DNA of 64,000 nt from Fomes fomentarius (GCA_022606135.1 JABYQN010000005.1:930001-994000), one strand, 5' to 3'; counted from the stretch's first letter, positions 35,202-47,184 are shown. Notes: generated from the letters alone by a model not told the origin. Numbers and translations are program-made.

Positions 35202-36449
35202 TGGTCGGGTGATTGGAAGGGAGATAGTTTAGGACAGTCATAGGTTCTGCTCGCTACGAACGGTATCTGCTATGATTACGGTGTTTCGACGACTTTGCAA
35301 TGTATCAGTGTTCGATACCTTTCGCGCTCGCGCTTCCATCCGCTAGAAGGGCTATACGAACCCAACACGGCAAACCCGATATCTGTCTGAGCCACCAACA
35401 TGAAGGGGGAAGGGGGTTTCCATTCGTATGTGGGTTGGCGCTTAATAGTATGCATTTCTGCGGGAGGAGCGAGGACCAATAGTCGGTCTTCTTGTTAGTT
35501 TTGGCAACCGCATATCCTCCAACGGCTTGGACGCGGAAACAGGGTTATAGACATCCGAAGAATGGAAGTTGAGGTGTTTACAGGCGAAATGTCTGAGTAC
35601 TCCACAGGAGGTGAGGTAAAGATGATGTTAGGGTGATGGCAACGGCATTGTCTTCTTAGGGAAAATGCGTCCTGAAAGGAGAAACGTCAGGGTGGATATC
35701 AGAAGAGTGACTTCAACGCGTCACGGAGGAAGGTAACCAAGAATGATGGTTGAGGCCTTGAGGGTTGAGCCCTAACTCCGAAGTGGTGGATGATTCGGTC
35801 GACTGGTGACCCTGATGTGATTCCTGACCAGACTCGGAGATGCGAAATGCGAACCTGCACTGCGAGATGTGGTACAGTCTGTTCCGATAGAATAAAGTCG
35901 TACTCGGCGGAAGATAACATCATGGAAGCAAGTACCACGGCACATGCTTCAAGGGAATACAGCAGCAACGACCTGCCGGGTGGTCCTTCCTCGTTGGAGT
36001 CCATCTCGCAGGCGGCGTCGTCGTTGTATGGTAACGTCAGTGCGGCGCCTGGTCATAGGCGTGAGTATTGCCGTGTCGTCGTTGAGGTTACTCCGACGAC
36101 ACCGGGAATTGCCTGCCAGCGACTGATACTATTGGTCCGAGTGAGTAAGTCATCGTTGCGAGGATTAAGAACGTCCTCATTTCAAAGCCCTTTTTCTGGA
36201 TCAGAGCAGCAATTTGACGCGTAGTATCTGAGCGAATAGTTTGCTAGAACCGGCCTCCATGAAATCAGACGAGTGAGCGTAGATTCCGCAATACGCTTGT
36301 ACGTGCACTTGCCTTGTTGTTGCCATTGATGAGAATGGGCTAACCAGCGTCTTGTTGAATGGGCCTGTGTGACGTTACACAGTCCGTACAGGCCAGAAAG
36401 AACAGTGGAAGCAATGTTCGACCAAATGGCATTGACTATGCAACTTGGT
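35202..36449. other. Spacer, possibly the eroded 3' end of hydrolase copy C
   Basis: Frames on both strands are short. If copy C kept its family length, its C-terminal TAP block would fall here on the minus strand, but I could not find the expected GN-DPVTP signature. A 101-codon minus-strand frame (35699-36004) has no recognisable motif. Confidence 0.4.
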
Positions 36450-38110
36450 TACAATAATCACTCGGAATGGATGTGAGCGCACTCACTGGAGTCGGTCTGC
36501 ACGAGACACTGGACGACCTCCGCCATGGTCCTACCTCTCGGGTTCATGCTGTCTATGCAGTAGATGCCCTCCTCCGCAGAAGGTTTGCCCGAACGTATGT
36601 CTGGCGTTTGTCCTTGGAGGTGGTGCGAGGTTATGCAGTCAGCAGTACATGTATGCACTACTGCAGTCTCACCTTCAGCGTGATCGAACTTTCTGCGACG
36701 AGAGTCTGGCTAGCTTTCTCCCATGCAGCTGATTTTTCCTGAATCAGAGACCATCTTATCGACATTCCGCGAGCCGCTAAGGTGGCAAACTACCGCCAAT
36801 GATATCGCCCCAACACGAGTAGCCTCCTAGTCAGAATCGGGACTCGACCTCAACGTCCCGCCAAGGTTTCTCCACCTATCGCCCCCGTGGGGTGCTTGAA
36901 GAGCCAATTTTCGGTAGTCAAATCGTAGGTGAACAAAAGACGTTGGTCTCATTTTTGACCGCCATCTCGAAGTAGTATTTGACAATCCCGAGATCACATA
37001 GGCGCCGCCAAGTGTGCATGCTTGCACAAAGCCCTTGATTACCTTCTCATTGTCGGCGATCTTGTTTGCCCAATGCTATCCTGATATTAGAAACGCAACT
37101 GTACTACTTATACCTTACCTGGTAGGCGTCCGTCTCCCTGATATAGAGGAATGGGAATACTAATCCGCCAAGGATCACGTTTCCTTCGGGCCTCTGCATG
37201 TGACATGTGCTCTCTGAACCGGCAGAGACAGACCTTGGGGAACCCCTCCAATGATCAATGTTGAGTAGGGAGTCGCCGATCAGAAGAGGAAGAGTACGCA
37301 CTGTCCACGAATCGTGTGCCCAGGATGGTGCCGTACGAGATACCCCAGTTATTGATTGGGCTACCGATACCCTCAAGTGCATCCGTGGGAGGTTCCGTGA
37401 GCGCATTGGCGGACCAACGTGTTGCTGCCAGATGCAAATCCTCGCTGATCTGTCGATACAATTCCTCGGCGCCCGAGGGCTGTGCCATGAGCCTTGCAAT
37501 GTCCTCGGAGTCTCCCATCTTGGTATACAATACTCATTCCACCAGACTTCCTTCGACAAACGCTGGTTAGCCGGCGTAATTGTCGTAGCAAATGGGCTCA
37601 CTGGGACTGACACGAGGCTTCAGGCTAACGAGATTTTTGGAAAGAATGGATGCACGGAGACGGTGACGAGATCGATTCCTCGGGGATCCCAATTGACAAC
37701 ATGTTCGAACGGTTCAATGCCAAGAAGCTGACTCCGTTTGCGCTAGGGCCGCCCTAGGACGAAGTGGCATTGAGTGGGCTAATCTTCGCGAAGTCACATT
37801 CTGTTCTACTAGATCGACGAACAAAGTCCCTTTGCGTTCGCCGGTAACGCTCACCTTCGCCAACGACAGTTGGCCGGTACCAGCTGAGGCATCGTACAAA
37901 TCCACAAGTATGTCGAAGAGCGCGATCGGGACATGCTCTGGTCGCGTAGGACGGCCCGCGCTGACATCTAAGCCGTTGGTCGGGAGACCACCAGCTGTTC
38001 GCGCGTTGATCAATATCGTCAATTTCTCTGCTGTTGGTGGATAGAGATCGCCGTGAGGTTTCCCTCTCGACCTATAACCCGTCTCTACAACACCCTTGGA
38101 GATCACCATG
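36450..38110 (-). pseudogene. Decayed TAP-like alpha/beta-hydrolase, copy C
   Basis: This is a third member of the TAP-like family, on the opposite strand from copies A and B. Landmarks read on the minus strand are: DASAGTGQLSLAKVSVTGER near 37895-37835; a GGPSANGVSFLA remnant of the GGPGGSG loop near 37750; VVNWDPRGIDLV near 37700-37660; EELYRQISEDLHLAATR near 37465; INNWGISYGTILGTRFVD near 37360-37305 with an intact GxSxG elbow; HWANKIADNEKVIKGFVQAC near 37075-37015; and SMNPRGRTMAEVV near 36550. The oxyanion loop and the DPRG block are in different frames, and the C-terminal third is not recognisable. It is the least damaged of the three copies. A living gene with unusual splicing is possible but less likely. 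Confidence 0.6.
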
Positions 38111-38627
38111 AAAGACTGTGCCATTAGTAGTGAGGGCCTGCAAAGTCATACGTACAGGATGCTAGGACTTACTTCAAGCAGTCCCTACACAAGCCATGCT
38201 CACACCGCTACCTGTTCACACCGTCCCCTGTCAGTGTACATGCTCACCTGCTCCTGCGTCGGCAGAAGGACGGGATCGCTGGGCCTGGTTCGATGATATT
38301 CAACGAGCACAGCTGAGTTGATATGCGAGACACGATTGTTACTCGTGTCTAGACAGCACAGGGGGGCCTGCAAGAATTGAAGGCGTCGAAGTTGACAGTG
38401 GGAAGACAGTGGACAGGCGCGTTGAGACGCGACGGTTGAGGACCTCGAGGTTGACCAATGACTTGGGGCGATCCAACGCGATCACATGACATGGGCATCA
38501 TCAGGGGCGCTTCATGACGCGTGTCGCAGGCGCTCAGGTTCGAAATGGAATGCGCTCTGGTGGGCGGCTTTTCATCCACCGACGTTGCCTTCCACCTCTC
38601 CCCGACTCTCCCTCCTCCTTAGCCACT
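38111..38627 (+). promoter_or_regulatory. Promoter and 5' UTR region of the NIMA kinase gene
   Basis: No reading frame of note is present. The last 50 bases before the ATG form a pyrimidine-rich tract (ccacctctccccgactctcc onward) typical of basidiomycete 5' leaders. The rest shows nothing recognisable. Confidence 0.4.
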
Positions 38628-41499
38628 ATGGCTTCAGCGCTCGAGCTTTACGAACCTCTCGATGTCATTGGCAATGGTTCCTTTGGTATTATTCGCAAGG
38701 TCCGCCGGAAGACAGATGGTGTTGTGAGTGTCAACCATCGGCCCTGCGTCACCGTGACTGGGAAGACTATGTCTGAGGGTTGTTTCTGCTAGATTTTTGC
38801 TCGCAAAGAACTCAACTTTGAGCGGATGACGGAGAGGGATCGTAAGCAGATCGTTGCTGAAGTGTGAGTGCCTCATCTTCCTCGCAAGGCGAGACCACCA
38901 CACCGATACCATGAATGTATGCTCTGAAGAAACATTCTCAAGGACCTCCACCATGAACACATTGTACGCTACCACGATCGACACGTTGACCGAGATGCTG
39001 GCATTCTCTACATCCTCATGGAATACTGCGGAGGTGGTGACCTCTGCTCCATCATCAAACAAGCACAGCGATATAACCGACTTATCCCTGAAGACACTGT
39101 GTGGAATTACTTCATGCAGATCCTCCTTGCCCTTAACTACTGTCATCATCCAAATGGAGGCCATGGCAGAACGAGTAGCATAGGAACCGAGGGAGATGGA
39201 AAGGAGAGAAGAGCACAGATTCTTCATCGTGACTTGAAGCCCGACAACGGTACGTGATTTTGTCTACGGCTGGTTTGAGGGTAGGGTAGTCCCTACTTCA
39301 ACCTTGACTTTGGTTGGCTATCACCTTGTGTCCGACTGATATTCCCGCGTGCAGTGTTTCTTGACGAGAATAACAACGTGAAGCTCGGTGACTTCGGTCT
39401 GTCTAAAGCTCTCGCCCAGGCGAGCTTTGCAAACACTTACGTTGGAGTATGTTCTGTATAATCTTTCTGTCATCATAGACTGAACAACAATCCACATAGA
39501 CACCGTACTACATGTCTCCAGAGCTCATGCAAGAAAAGGCTTACGACTCGAAGTCAGACATCTGGTCATTAGGGTGTCTCATATACGAGCTCTGTGCGCT
39601 CAAACCACCATTTCACGAGGCGAAGACACATGCAGAATTGAGCATCTTGATTAGGTACGGCAAGTGGTGTGGATTGTAATAGTTCGTTCGCTGATGTGGG
39701 GCACAATAGAAATGGACGTATACCACCTTTGCCTAAGGGCTATAGCCCCGCCATCACAAGTGTAATCAAGGCAATGCTCAACCTCAACGTGCGTCCCATC
39801 GTTCCTCCACCACAGGTTAAATTGCTCACGTTGTTCCAGCCTGCCATGCGTCCTTCGGCAAGCCAATTGCTTCAGCATGAAAAGATTGACCTGGCACTCA
39901 AAGTCTTCGAGACCCAAAAGATGTAAGGATCCATTCGCAGCCATGACGGACTGTGTTACTGATGCCTCGTTCAGGCTCACCACGGTAAAAGCCCACAAGA
40001 GCACATTGCTCTCGAAGGAACGTGACCTGGCTGCGCGCGAGACCGCCCTTGTTGAGCGCGAAGCCAAGTTAGCTGCCGTAGTTGCGCAGAAAGACGAGGA
40101 GCTCACATCTCTCCGTAATCTCCTTGCCACCGCGGAGACAACAATGCAACAACGCGTACGTGAGGCTGTCGGTCGTCGTGACGAGGAGCTTCGTGCTATG
40201 GTGGTTAAGCAAGAAGCCGAGGTCGCCGCCCGTATGGCATTTCGAGAGCAAGAGATTATGGAGGCCGTGCGCAAGCGGGAAGAGCAGATGGCGCAAATGT
40301 GGGCCGAGTGGGAGCGTCAGATGCGCGAGACTATGGGCCGGGCGGTCGAGGAGCGTATGGAATGGGTCCAGCAGCAGGCGAACGAACTCGAGCAGGAGCG
40401 CACGAGGCTCGAGAACGTCAAGCGCGAATTGGAGGCGAAGATGAAGGCATTAGAGGCCCCTGCTGCTGGCGAGAGGCGAACAAGGTCGAAGAACCCGCTT
40501 GAGGAGGTCAAGAACATCATGGCTCCTCTTAGCCGTCTGACGGACTCCCCTGAACCTGTCAAGACCACAGTATCTCACCCTGCGAAGTTGCCCGAGTTCA
40601 AGACTCCTATGCCTACGAGGTCTATCAATCTCGACATCGCTCCGCCCTCGGCGATGAAGGGTGTCATTCTCACATCCACCGGCGAGCCCATTGCTACCCC
40701 AACGCCCGCTGAACTCGCAAAGCTCTTCGTCGATACACCGAAGGTTGGCCTGAACTTCGCGAAGATCTTCGATTTTGATACGGAGTCTGAGAATGGCGAT
40801 AGTGATGGAGAGCTCAGCGAAGACGGGTATGAGACGGACAGCAGGCCCCGGGCGACGAAGAGGGAGAAATCAAGGGAGAGCCTGGATAGCGATCACACTA
40901 TCACCCCAACGCAGTCGGCGAAGAGCACTGGGAGTACCACCAGCTCAACATCGACGTCGAGCACTGGCACTGTGCCGCCAGTACGCCCGACGAGGCTCCG
41001 TCGTCCTTCGATCCGGGCATCCTCAGCGTCGGCTGCCATACGCTCCGCCACACTTGCTGCAGACACGGGGTCATCTTCCTCTGGGCCATTGCGGCCGAGA
41101 GGCTCCCGCGCGGCATCGGCTTCCGCGGCGCAGAGCTCGTCATCGTCAGCGTCGACTAGCGCAACCTCGGCGGCGGCAGCGGTCGCGGCACTCGCGCAGG
41201 CGCCTCCACCACAATACGACTTCAATGACGTGGAGAACCTCCCGAGTCCATTCTTGAAGAAGACAGAAGACCGCGCTGCACCACCAGCTAAGCCCGCAGG
41301 GAGGGCCCCTAGGAAGAGCGGGGCCACCCTCCGTGCGATGGCGGTTGTCAATGCTGCCAAGGCGAGCTCTCGCCCGCCGTCGAGTATTGCGAGCACCGGT
41401 GCTACAAGCACATCGTCGAGTGCGGCGGTCAGGTCGTCGATCGTGAAGGCGCAGAAGGCGAGCGAAGAGGCTCGGAAGGCGCTAGGCGTCAAGTCATGA
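38628..41499 (+). CDS. NIMA-type serine/threonine protein kinase
   Basis: This is a mitotic NEK/NIMA kinase, active in the nucleus and at the spindle pole at G2/M. The ATG at 38628 gives [20 protein letters not shown] with the Gly-rich loop GNGSFG, and the next exon has ARKELNF with the ATP-binding Lys. Other landmarks are [11 protein letters not shown] (hinge), HRDLKPDN (catalytic loop), GDFGLSKAL (Mg2+-binding DFG), [10 protein letters not shown] (P+1 loop) and [12 protein letters not shown]. About 20 extra residues sit between CHH and ILHRDLK; fungal NIMA kinases are known to carry an insert here. The C-terminal half is an unbroken exon, about 39975-41499. It has a long coiled coil rich in E, R, K and Q (residues roughly 300-480), then a Ser/Ala/Pro-rich tail with TP sites, ending RKALGVKS. 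Total is about 780 residues. The structure fits NIMA with its regulatory C-terminal region. Confidence 0.92.
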
Positions 41500-41859
41500 C
41501 CAGGACGATTGGACGAAACGACGACGATGAATTGCGGAGAACCTCTGCGTGCACGTATTAGATCTCGCACGCAGCTCCTGGACACCCCTCACGCCTGATG
41601 CACACGCTTGACGAGACGCGCTTTCTGCGTCGACGACCATGTTTCCCTGCTGTTGTGCGACTTATCATCAGCTGTTGTGTTTGCAATGGTATATACCTAC
41701 GGGTCTACGTGTCTATCTGTCACTGTATAGTACCCATTGCCCAATCCTATCCTTCGACTTGAGAGAGGACAGACGTAGTACGGAGGCACTCCCAGGAGTA
41801 TCAGGCGATCCAAATTCTCTATGCAGCCTACCAGACACGGAGGCACGGATCACTGATAC

Positions 41860-42129
41860 ATGGATTCCATGAGTAGCCCCATCCCCAAAGCCGGAGATTT
41901 GACAGAGCCTTCATCGTCCGCGTCTCCGACCAAGCCGAAGGTGACTGAGCAGACGCAAGCAAAGGGAAAGGCGCAGGCAAAGAAAAAGGCGCAGGCAAAG
42001 ACAAAGGAAACAGCAAAGGCGAAGGGAAAGGGAAAGGAAAGGGCGAAGGGCAAGAAGGCGCGGCTGGATGAGGTGTCGGATTGTCATGCAATGGTCGATG
42101 TGTGCTCGCAGGACATTGACATGCAGTAG
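41860..42129 (+). CDS. Small Lys/Ala/Gln-rich ORF, uncertain
   Basis: There is an 89-codon ATG-to-stop frame. The N-terminal 25 residues are Ser/Pro-rich (MDSMSSPIPKAGDLTEPSSS). Residues about 30-70 are an imperfect repeat of AQAK, KGK and KKK units arising from a purine-rich tandem DNA repeat (aaggcgcaggcaaag-like). The tail is acidic (DEVSDCHAMVDVCSQDIDMQ). The composition resembles disordered nucleic-acid-binding tails. It lies 360 bases past the kinase stop, so it could be 3' UTR sequence or a last exon rather than a gene. No family is recognised. Confidence 0.3.
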   Translation: MDSMSSPIPKAGDLTEPSSSASPTKPKVTEQTQAKGKAQAKKKAQAKTKETAKAKGKGKERAKGKKARLDEVSDCHAMVDVCSQDIDMQ

Positions 42130-42479
42130 CTCAATTATTCACTGGCCATCGTTCAACTCGTTCCGTCTTCACAGTCCATCTTTCCCCGCCCTCGCCATCG
42201 GCCTGTATGTCTATATTTTCATCCTGCCTCATCATGATTTCTTGGTCCTCAGTACGGTTTGGGTTCTGTACAGGTTCTATACACTAGTCGAGCTCCGCCG
42301 TCGTATATGTTCATCAGTGTTTCTCGTTGTAATCTTGCTTCGTAGTGCGCTCGTCACAATGCATATAGTCTTGTTCTTGGTATTCACTCGTGCCGATGTC
42401 GCGTGTGTCGAGTACAAGTGGCCGCCTGCACTGTCACCCCGGAGGCCTCAGATACTTCGGCAAGAAAGACTACAATCCC

Positions 42480-43798
42480 TCACTCCATACTCCCAACAGG
42501 TTCGTCCACACCCTGCTTCTTCAGCGCCTCGTGCATCGCCTCGACCTCATCTTGCACGCGCTCGATGGACTTGAAGTACTTGACGGTCTTCACGTGGAGC
42601 TCGGCCGTCGCGTCCTCGTCGACGACGATGAGCGCCCAGGGGTGGAGCTGGAGGGCGGAGAGCGTCCAGAGATGGTTGACGCCCTCCTCGATGGCCTTGG
42701 AGAGCGCGAGGGCCTTGCGCTGGCCGGAGACGACGACGACGACCTCGCGCGCGTCGAGGACGGTCGCGACGCCGACGGTGAGCGCCATGCGCGGGACGGC
42801 GGCGATGTCGTTGTTGAAGAAGCGCGCGTTGGCGAGGATGGTGTCGTATGCGAGCGTCTTGATGCGCGTGCGCGACGCGAGGGAGGAGCCTGTGTGAAAC
42901 GGTGAGTTTTGGGTGGGGGAGCGAGGGGGAAGAGAAGAGGGGGAGAGAAGGAGGAGAGAGGGAACGGGGACTGACCAGGCTCGTTGAACGCGATGTGCCC
43001 ATCCTCGCCGATCCCACCGAGGAACAGCTCGATACCGCCGTACGACTTGATCTTCTCCTCGTACTGCTTGCACTCCGTGATCAGATCCTTCGCGTTTCCG
43101 TTCAGGATGTTCACTTGCGTGGGCGGGATGTCGACTGTGTTGCGTCCGGCGGTGATCGGTGTCAGCTTGAATGAACCTTGGCGCGAGCAGCTCGGAGCAC
43201 GCACCATGTGAGAAGAACTCGCGGAACATGAAGGTGTGATACGACTCTGGGTGGTCCTCCGGGAGGCTGACGTACTCGTCCATGTTGAAGGTCACGACAT
43301 GCTTGAAGCTGTGATGTTTTCGTATCAGCTCAGTTCATCATTGTTCATTCTATGCAGGCGCATTCCGCGCGAGGAAGACTGACGAGAGCTTGCCCGCCTT
43401 GACGAGCTTGATGAGGTGCTTGTACGTCGGTATAGGCGAGGAGCCAGTGGGCAGACCAAGTACGAATGGCTTGTCCGCTGTAGGCGCGAAATCGTTAATC
43501 CTAGGAATAATCTCATCAGTTCCACATCATCCACCTCAGTTTTCGTGGTTCGCGGTGCTCGCGCGACTCCGGACAGGGACATATTAGCACGAATTCCGGG
43601 ATGCATAAACGTCGCAGAAGCATCTCGTGAATCGCGCGGCACTGCGGACCTGAAATGCTCTCACACGAGTACACGCACCGTTTCGCGATGTAATTGCCAA
43701 TGTACTCTCCGACGTCGGCCGCGTTCTCGCGAATGATGAGGCCTGCTCTCGCGGTGAGTTACGTCTTCCCGGCCAAAAGGAATTAAATTCGTACGCAT
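42480..43798 (-). CDS. NAG1: Glucosamine-6-phosphate deaminase
   Basis: Cytosolic enzyme converting glucosamine-6-phosphate to fructose-6-phosphate and ammonia, the last step of N-acetylglucosamine use. The start codon at 43798 is split from the next codon by an intron: ATGC joins GCCTCATCATT to give [20 protein letters not shown]. Later exons give [19 protein letters not shown] (the phosphate-binding GLPTGSSP loop), [20 protein letters not shown] (catalytic Asp in NMDEY), [39 protein letters not shown] (active-site [13 protein letters not shown]) and the allosteric-type core [23 protein letters not shown] and [16 protein letters not shown]. The protein ends EPVGSME, about 300 residues, somewhat longer than bacterial NagB (266). 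The intron at about 42899-42975 is almost pure pyrimidine on the coding strand. Other fungal GlcNAc-catabolism genes are not next to it. Confidence 0.93.
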
Positions 43799-44422
43799 GG
43801 TAGATTAGAGTTTGAACGGGTCGAAGTTGGTGGAAGAGTTCAGGATTCGTTAGATGAATGAAGGGGCGGGATTCCGAGCTGGCCGCTGAAATGGCGGTGG
43901 TGCGTGGATGTGGGAGGAGGAAAAAGATCAGATTGTGCCGGCCGTGCACAGCGTCGGACCTTATGGAACGGGAGGATGGCGAAGAGCAGGTGCTGCCAGA
44001 TGGGGCGGGATCTGGAAGGATGGATGGAGCATATGCGCCGCCTGCTTCTCTAGCTTCGTCCAGCAGGTTCGATTGCGAGGGAGCATATGCTGCACATCGA
44101 CCAACGTGCTCCTCTCCGCCATCCGACCACTGCATCCGTTACTTATCCAACCTCAAGAGATACTTGACAGCCTTGCCTCGCCCACATCCCAGGCGCTTGC
44201 TTATCGGTCCGATCTACCGGAAATCAGTTGTCTGTACAAGTCTGTCACGACAGAGTAGAAAGCAAGCATGTTGTGCTGGTCATACGCTGTACATAGTTTT
44301 GCGTCAACATAAAAGGCGTAAAGCTGAGTCTGTCATGGCAGGCGTGAACTCCCATATACAACATAACATTGCCAGACAGCAGGTAGTAGTCACAGCGCGC
44401 CGACAGCGATCCTCTCTTCCCT
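43799..44422. other. Intergenic, promoter of the deaminase gene
   Basis: This lies between the deaminase start and the 3' end of the S0 gene. A 212-codon plus-strand frame crosses it and runs antisense into the last S0 exon. It has no domain and I treat it as chance. A short near-repeat, ggagcatatgc (44027-44037) and gggagcatatgctgc (44080-44094), is seen. Confidence 0.5.
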
Positions 44423-45424
44423 TTAATCCCAGCCGCCAGTTCCCTGAGGCTCCGCAGCCCAACCAGACTGTGCAGGCTCTGCTGACCAGTCGGTAGGGCC
44501 ACCAGCAGCAGGCTCCGCCGACCAGTCCAGGCCACCTGGAGAGTCATGTCAGAATCGCAATCCGAGTATACTGCGCTATACACTCACCCTCGCCCGCAAC
44601 CAAACCCGGGTTGATGCCACCCGCTTGAGGAGCAGAGGTGACGTCCCAGTCACCAAGAGGCGCCTCAGCAACCTCAGCAGTAACAGCCGCAGCCTTCGCG
44701 GCTGCCTCCTCCTGCTGTTGCTTCTCAACCTCCTCAGGGTCGCGGTAGAAGAACATGTCGACCATGACGTTCCAGCCATCGGGCGTGCGGGGGATTGTGC
44801 CACGCAGACGGAGGACCTCGCGCGCGAGGAGCCACCATGCAAGGCCGACAGAGTTCTTCGACTTGTTGTTGACGGGAATGACGACGTCGACGAACTTCAG
44901 GGGCGCGTCAGTGTCTGCGAAGGCAATGACGGGGATGTTGACGTAGGACGCCTCGCGAATCGCCTGGTGGTCAACGCGCGGGTCCGTGACAATGATCAGA
45001 CGGGGCTCCTTGAATGAGCGGGTGATGTAGTTGGTGAAGCTACCGGGGGTGAAACGGCCAGCGATTGCTTGCGCGCCGGTGTTCGCGGCGAACTTGAGGA
45101 CCGCACGGTGGCCGTACGGGCGGGCGGAGATGACACAGACGTCGTTCGGGTTCTCGATGGCGGCAATGATACGGGCAGCAAAAACGAGCTTCTCCCAGGT
45201 CTTGCCAATGTTGATGATGTGGATGCCTAGCAAGAGCGCAAGTCGTCTAAGAGCTGCTGCCCTCCGGGCGCGCGAAGAATTCACTGACCGTCCGACCTCC
45301 GCTTCCAGACGTAGGGAAGCATCTGCTTATCGACATTCTTGCTGCCAATGTGCGACTGGGCCGCGAGGAGGAGCTGAATCTCCTCGTCGGTGGCACTGAG
45401 TACGGAGGGGAGTTTTGACGACAT
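44423..45424 (-). CDS. RPS0: 40S ribosomal protein S0 (uS2 family)
   Basis: This is a small-subunit ribosomal protein of the uS2/laminin-receptor type, needed for 20S pre-rRNA processing and 40S assembly. Three exons (45424-45289, 45226-44588, 44535-44423) join in frame to 295 residues. The sequence is highly conserved: [96 protein letters not shown] and [15 protein letters not shown]. The C-terminal tail has spaced Trp-Ser/Ala-Glu-Pro motifs (DWSAEP, DWSAEP, WAAEP) and ends GTGGWD with TAA at 44423-44425. A second intron interrupts the tail. Codon use is strongly biased to C-ending codons, as expected of a highly expressed gene. The upstream neighbour on the same strand is the homocysteine methyltransferase. 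Confidence 0.97.
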
Positions 45425-45843
45425 GGCGGACCTAGGGAAGGACGTATGTTTATCAACATCCAAACCTCGGGTATGCCATCCATTCCAACGCCGTTGCCAA
45501 TCTCTTTCGTTCTTCCACCCAGCCAACAAAGAACATACACGTACCGCTGTGGGCTTGTTTTGAGGACGTCGGCGTGGGCGACGTGCAGTCTTTCGGGCGA
45601 CTCTTGTGCGATGTAGTATACAGCGACGGCTACAGAGAGCACAATCTGTGAGCCCCCGGCACTTACCGGGACTCGGCTCCGGGGTCCCCGCTTCCCATAT
45701 CGGGGCGACTTTCCCGCAACGTTGTTCTATCAACCTCTCCTCACTTTTGTTTCATTCTTCATTCGTAAACACTCAAACCAAGTGACTTTTGCCTGCTTGG
45801 ATAGACCTATCAATCTGATTTATCTTCGCGCTTTCTGCTGTTG
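45425..45843 (-). promoter_or_regulatory. Promoter and 5' UTR region of RPS0
   Basis: These 419 bases lie between the methyltransferase stop and the S0 start. They should hold the S0 promoter. A pyrimidine-rich tract on the coding strand is not pronounced. A 5' UTR intron is possible, since GT/AG pairs are present, but cannot be shown without transcripts. Confidence 0.4.
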
Positions 45844-47184
45844 CTACAGGGTGTCCAACTCTTGTCGCAATCTCGCAATCTCGTCTGGTCCGGTCTTGCA
45901 GCATCCACCAACAACAAACCCTTCCCAGACCTGCGCCTTCTCTGCCTCCAGGACAACTAGCTGCAACTCCTTTGCCCACTCGCTCCCCAGCTTGCTGCGC
46001 TCGCGCCATGTTTGCGTCGCGGGGTCGTACACATCGCCTCGGTTGGGATACAGCACTAGCCAGGGTTTCCTCGTGTTAGCCTCGCTCGCTCTCTCCGCAA
46101 CTGCTTCTATAGCATCCAGCAGCACGGGAAGAGACTCGATGCTCGTGCAGTTGATGCCGAAACCCCATGGCGCTGGCTTTTCCTGCGAGCTTGCGTCGTC
46201 GCTGAGCAGTGCTGCTTCCACGACCTCCGTTGTGCTCGCTCGTCCTCCGCTCGCCTTCATTTCCGGGTACTGACCGTCTGGATGGACAGTGCTGATCCAC
46301 CAGGGTTTCATAGCCTTTCCATTTCCTGTATTCGGAGTGTCAAAGGGCACTAGTCCTTTCGTCTCCTGCAGTCGCGCAACCGCCCTCCTGATCGCACGGA
46401 TCTCGCCCCGTAGCGGCACCGTCTCGAACGCAACGAAGTCCAACGCGTCCCACGTCTCGCGGTCTTCGACGAACACGCTTAGTCGTTCATAGTGGAAGTC
46501 TGCCAATGCATCGGTTGCTGCTCGTTGCAGCGCGCGCCCTTGCTCGGTGTCCGCGAACGTGTTCGTCTTGACTGTGGTCGAGGATAGATCCGGGCCATAC
46601 GGCGGTGGATAGAAACCGTCGAATTCTTGAGCTGGGGAGAGCGTGGCGCCATAAGGGCCCAAGGAGAGTGCAATCTTCACGAAGCGGGGTCGCTGCGCGG
46701 AAGTGCTCTGGTGCTTCTGCTCCTCGAGGAAGCGGCGTTTCGCCTCCACGGCGAGCTTGACGGATTTGAGCATGATGCGTTTCGCGTCCTCACGGGAGTA
46801 TCCCGAGCGTTCGAAGGTGTTGTACGCGCATTGATACCTGTCTCATTTGGTCAGACGCTCTCGTCGTTGTTTCCATCTACGACCGCCGACCACACGGCCG
46901 TAACCAGAAGCTGTACATACGTGGATGTGAGGATAATATCCGCTCCGGCGCGGAGGAAGGCTAGATGGGCGGCGATGATCACTTCGGGTTCGTCTTCTAT
47001 CGGCCTGGCGGACCACAGCGGCGTGGAGATGTCTTTGTGGAAGACATCTTCGAGCGTTGTGCCCTGTGTGGTGTATACAAGGTTACATTGACAGATGGGA
47101 TCCAAGTAAGTGGTAGGAATTCGTTACCAGTCCACCGTCCAAGATGAGTATATGAGGAGTCTTCTGATCTGTGGATGCGGCCAT
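45844..47184 (-). CDS. Homocysteine S-methyltransferase
   Basis: Zinc-dependent cytosolic enzyme (yeast Sam4/Mht1 type) that methylates homocysteine to methionine using S-adenosyl- or S-methylmethionine, recycling SAM. The ATG at 47184 gives MAASTDQKTPHILILDGGL. After a short intron comes GTTLEDVFHKDISTPLWSAR, then HLAFLRAGADIILTSTYQCA, the typical start of the TIM barrel. The large last exon (to 45844) carries ALSLGPYGATLSPAQEFDG, DFVAFETVPLRGEI, PWWISTVHPDG, and two zinc-ligand regions: GFGINCTSIESLP (Cys) and GFVVGGCCKTGPDEIARLR (the Cys pair). Length is about 370 residues, slightly above yeast Sam4 (325), with extra loops such as the Ser-rich stretch before GFGINC. All expected zinc cysteines are present. 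Confidence 0.94.

Noticed and set aside
39120..39245. The extra segment before HRDLKPDN in the NIMA kinase taken as an unspliced intron
   Set aside because: There is no convincing donor/acceptor pair that keeps the frame, and fungal NIMA kinases are known to carry an insertion at this position.
43858..44496. 212-codon ATG-started plus-strand frame between the deaminase and S0 genes
   Set aside because: It runs antisense through the last S0 exon, has no domain, and its composition follows the opposite strand. Treated as a chance frame.
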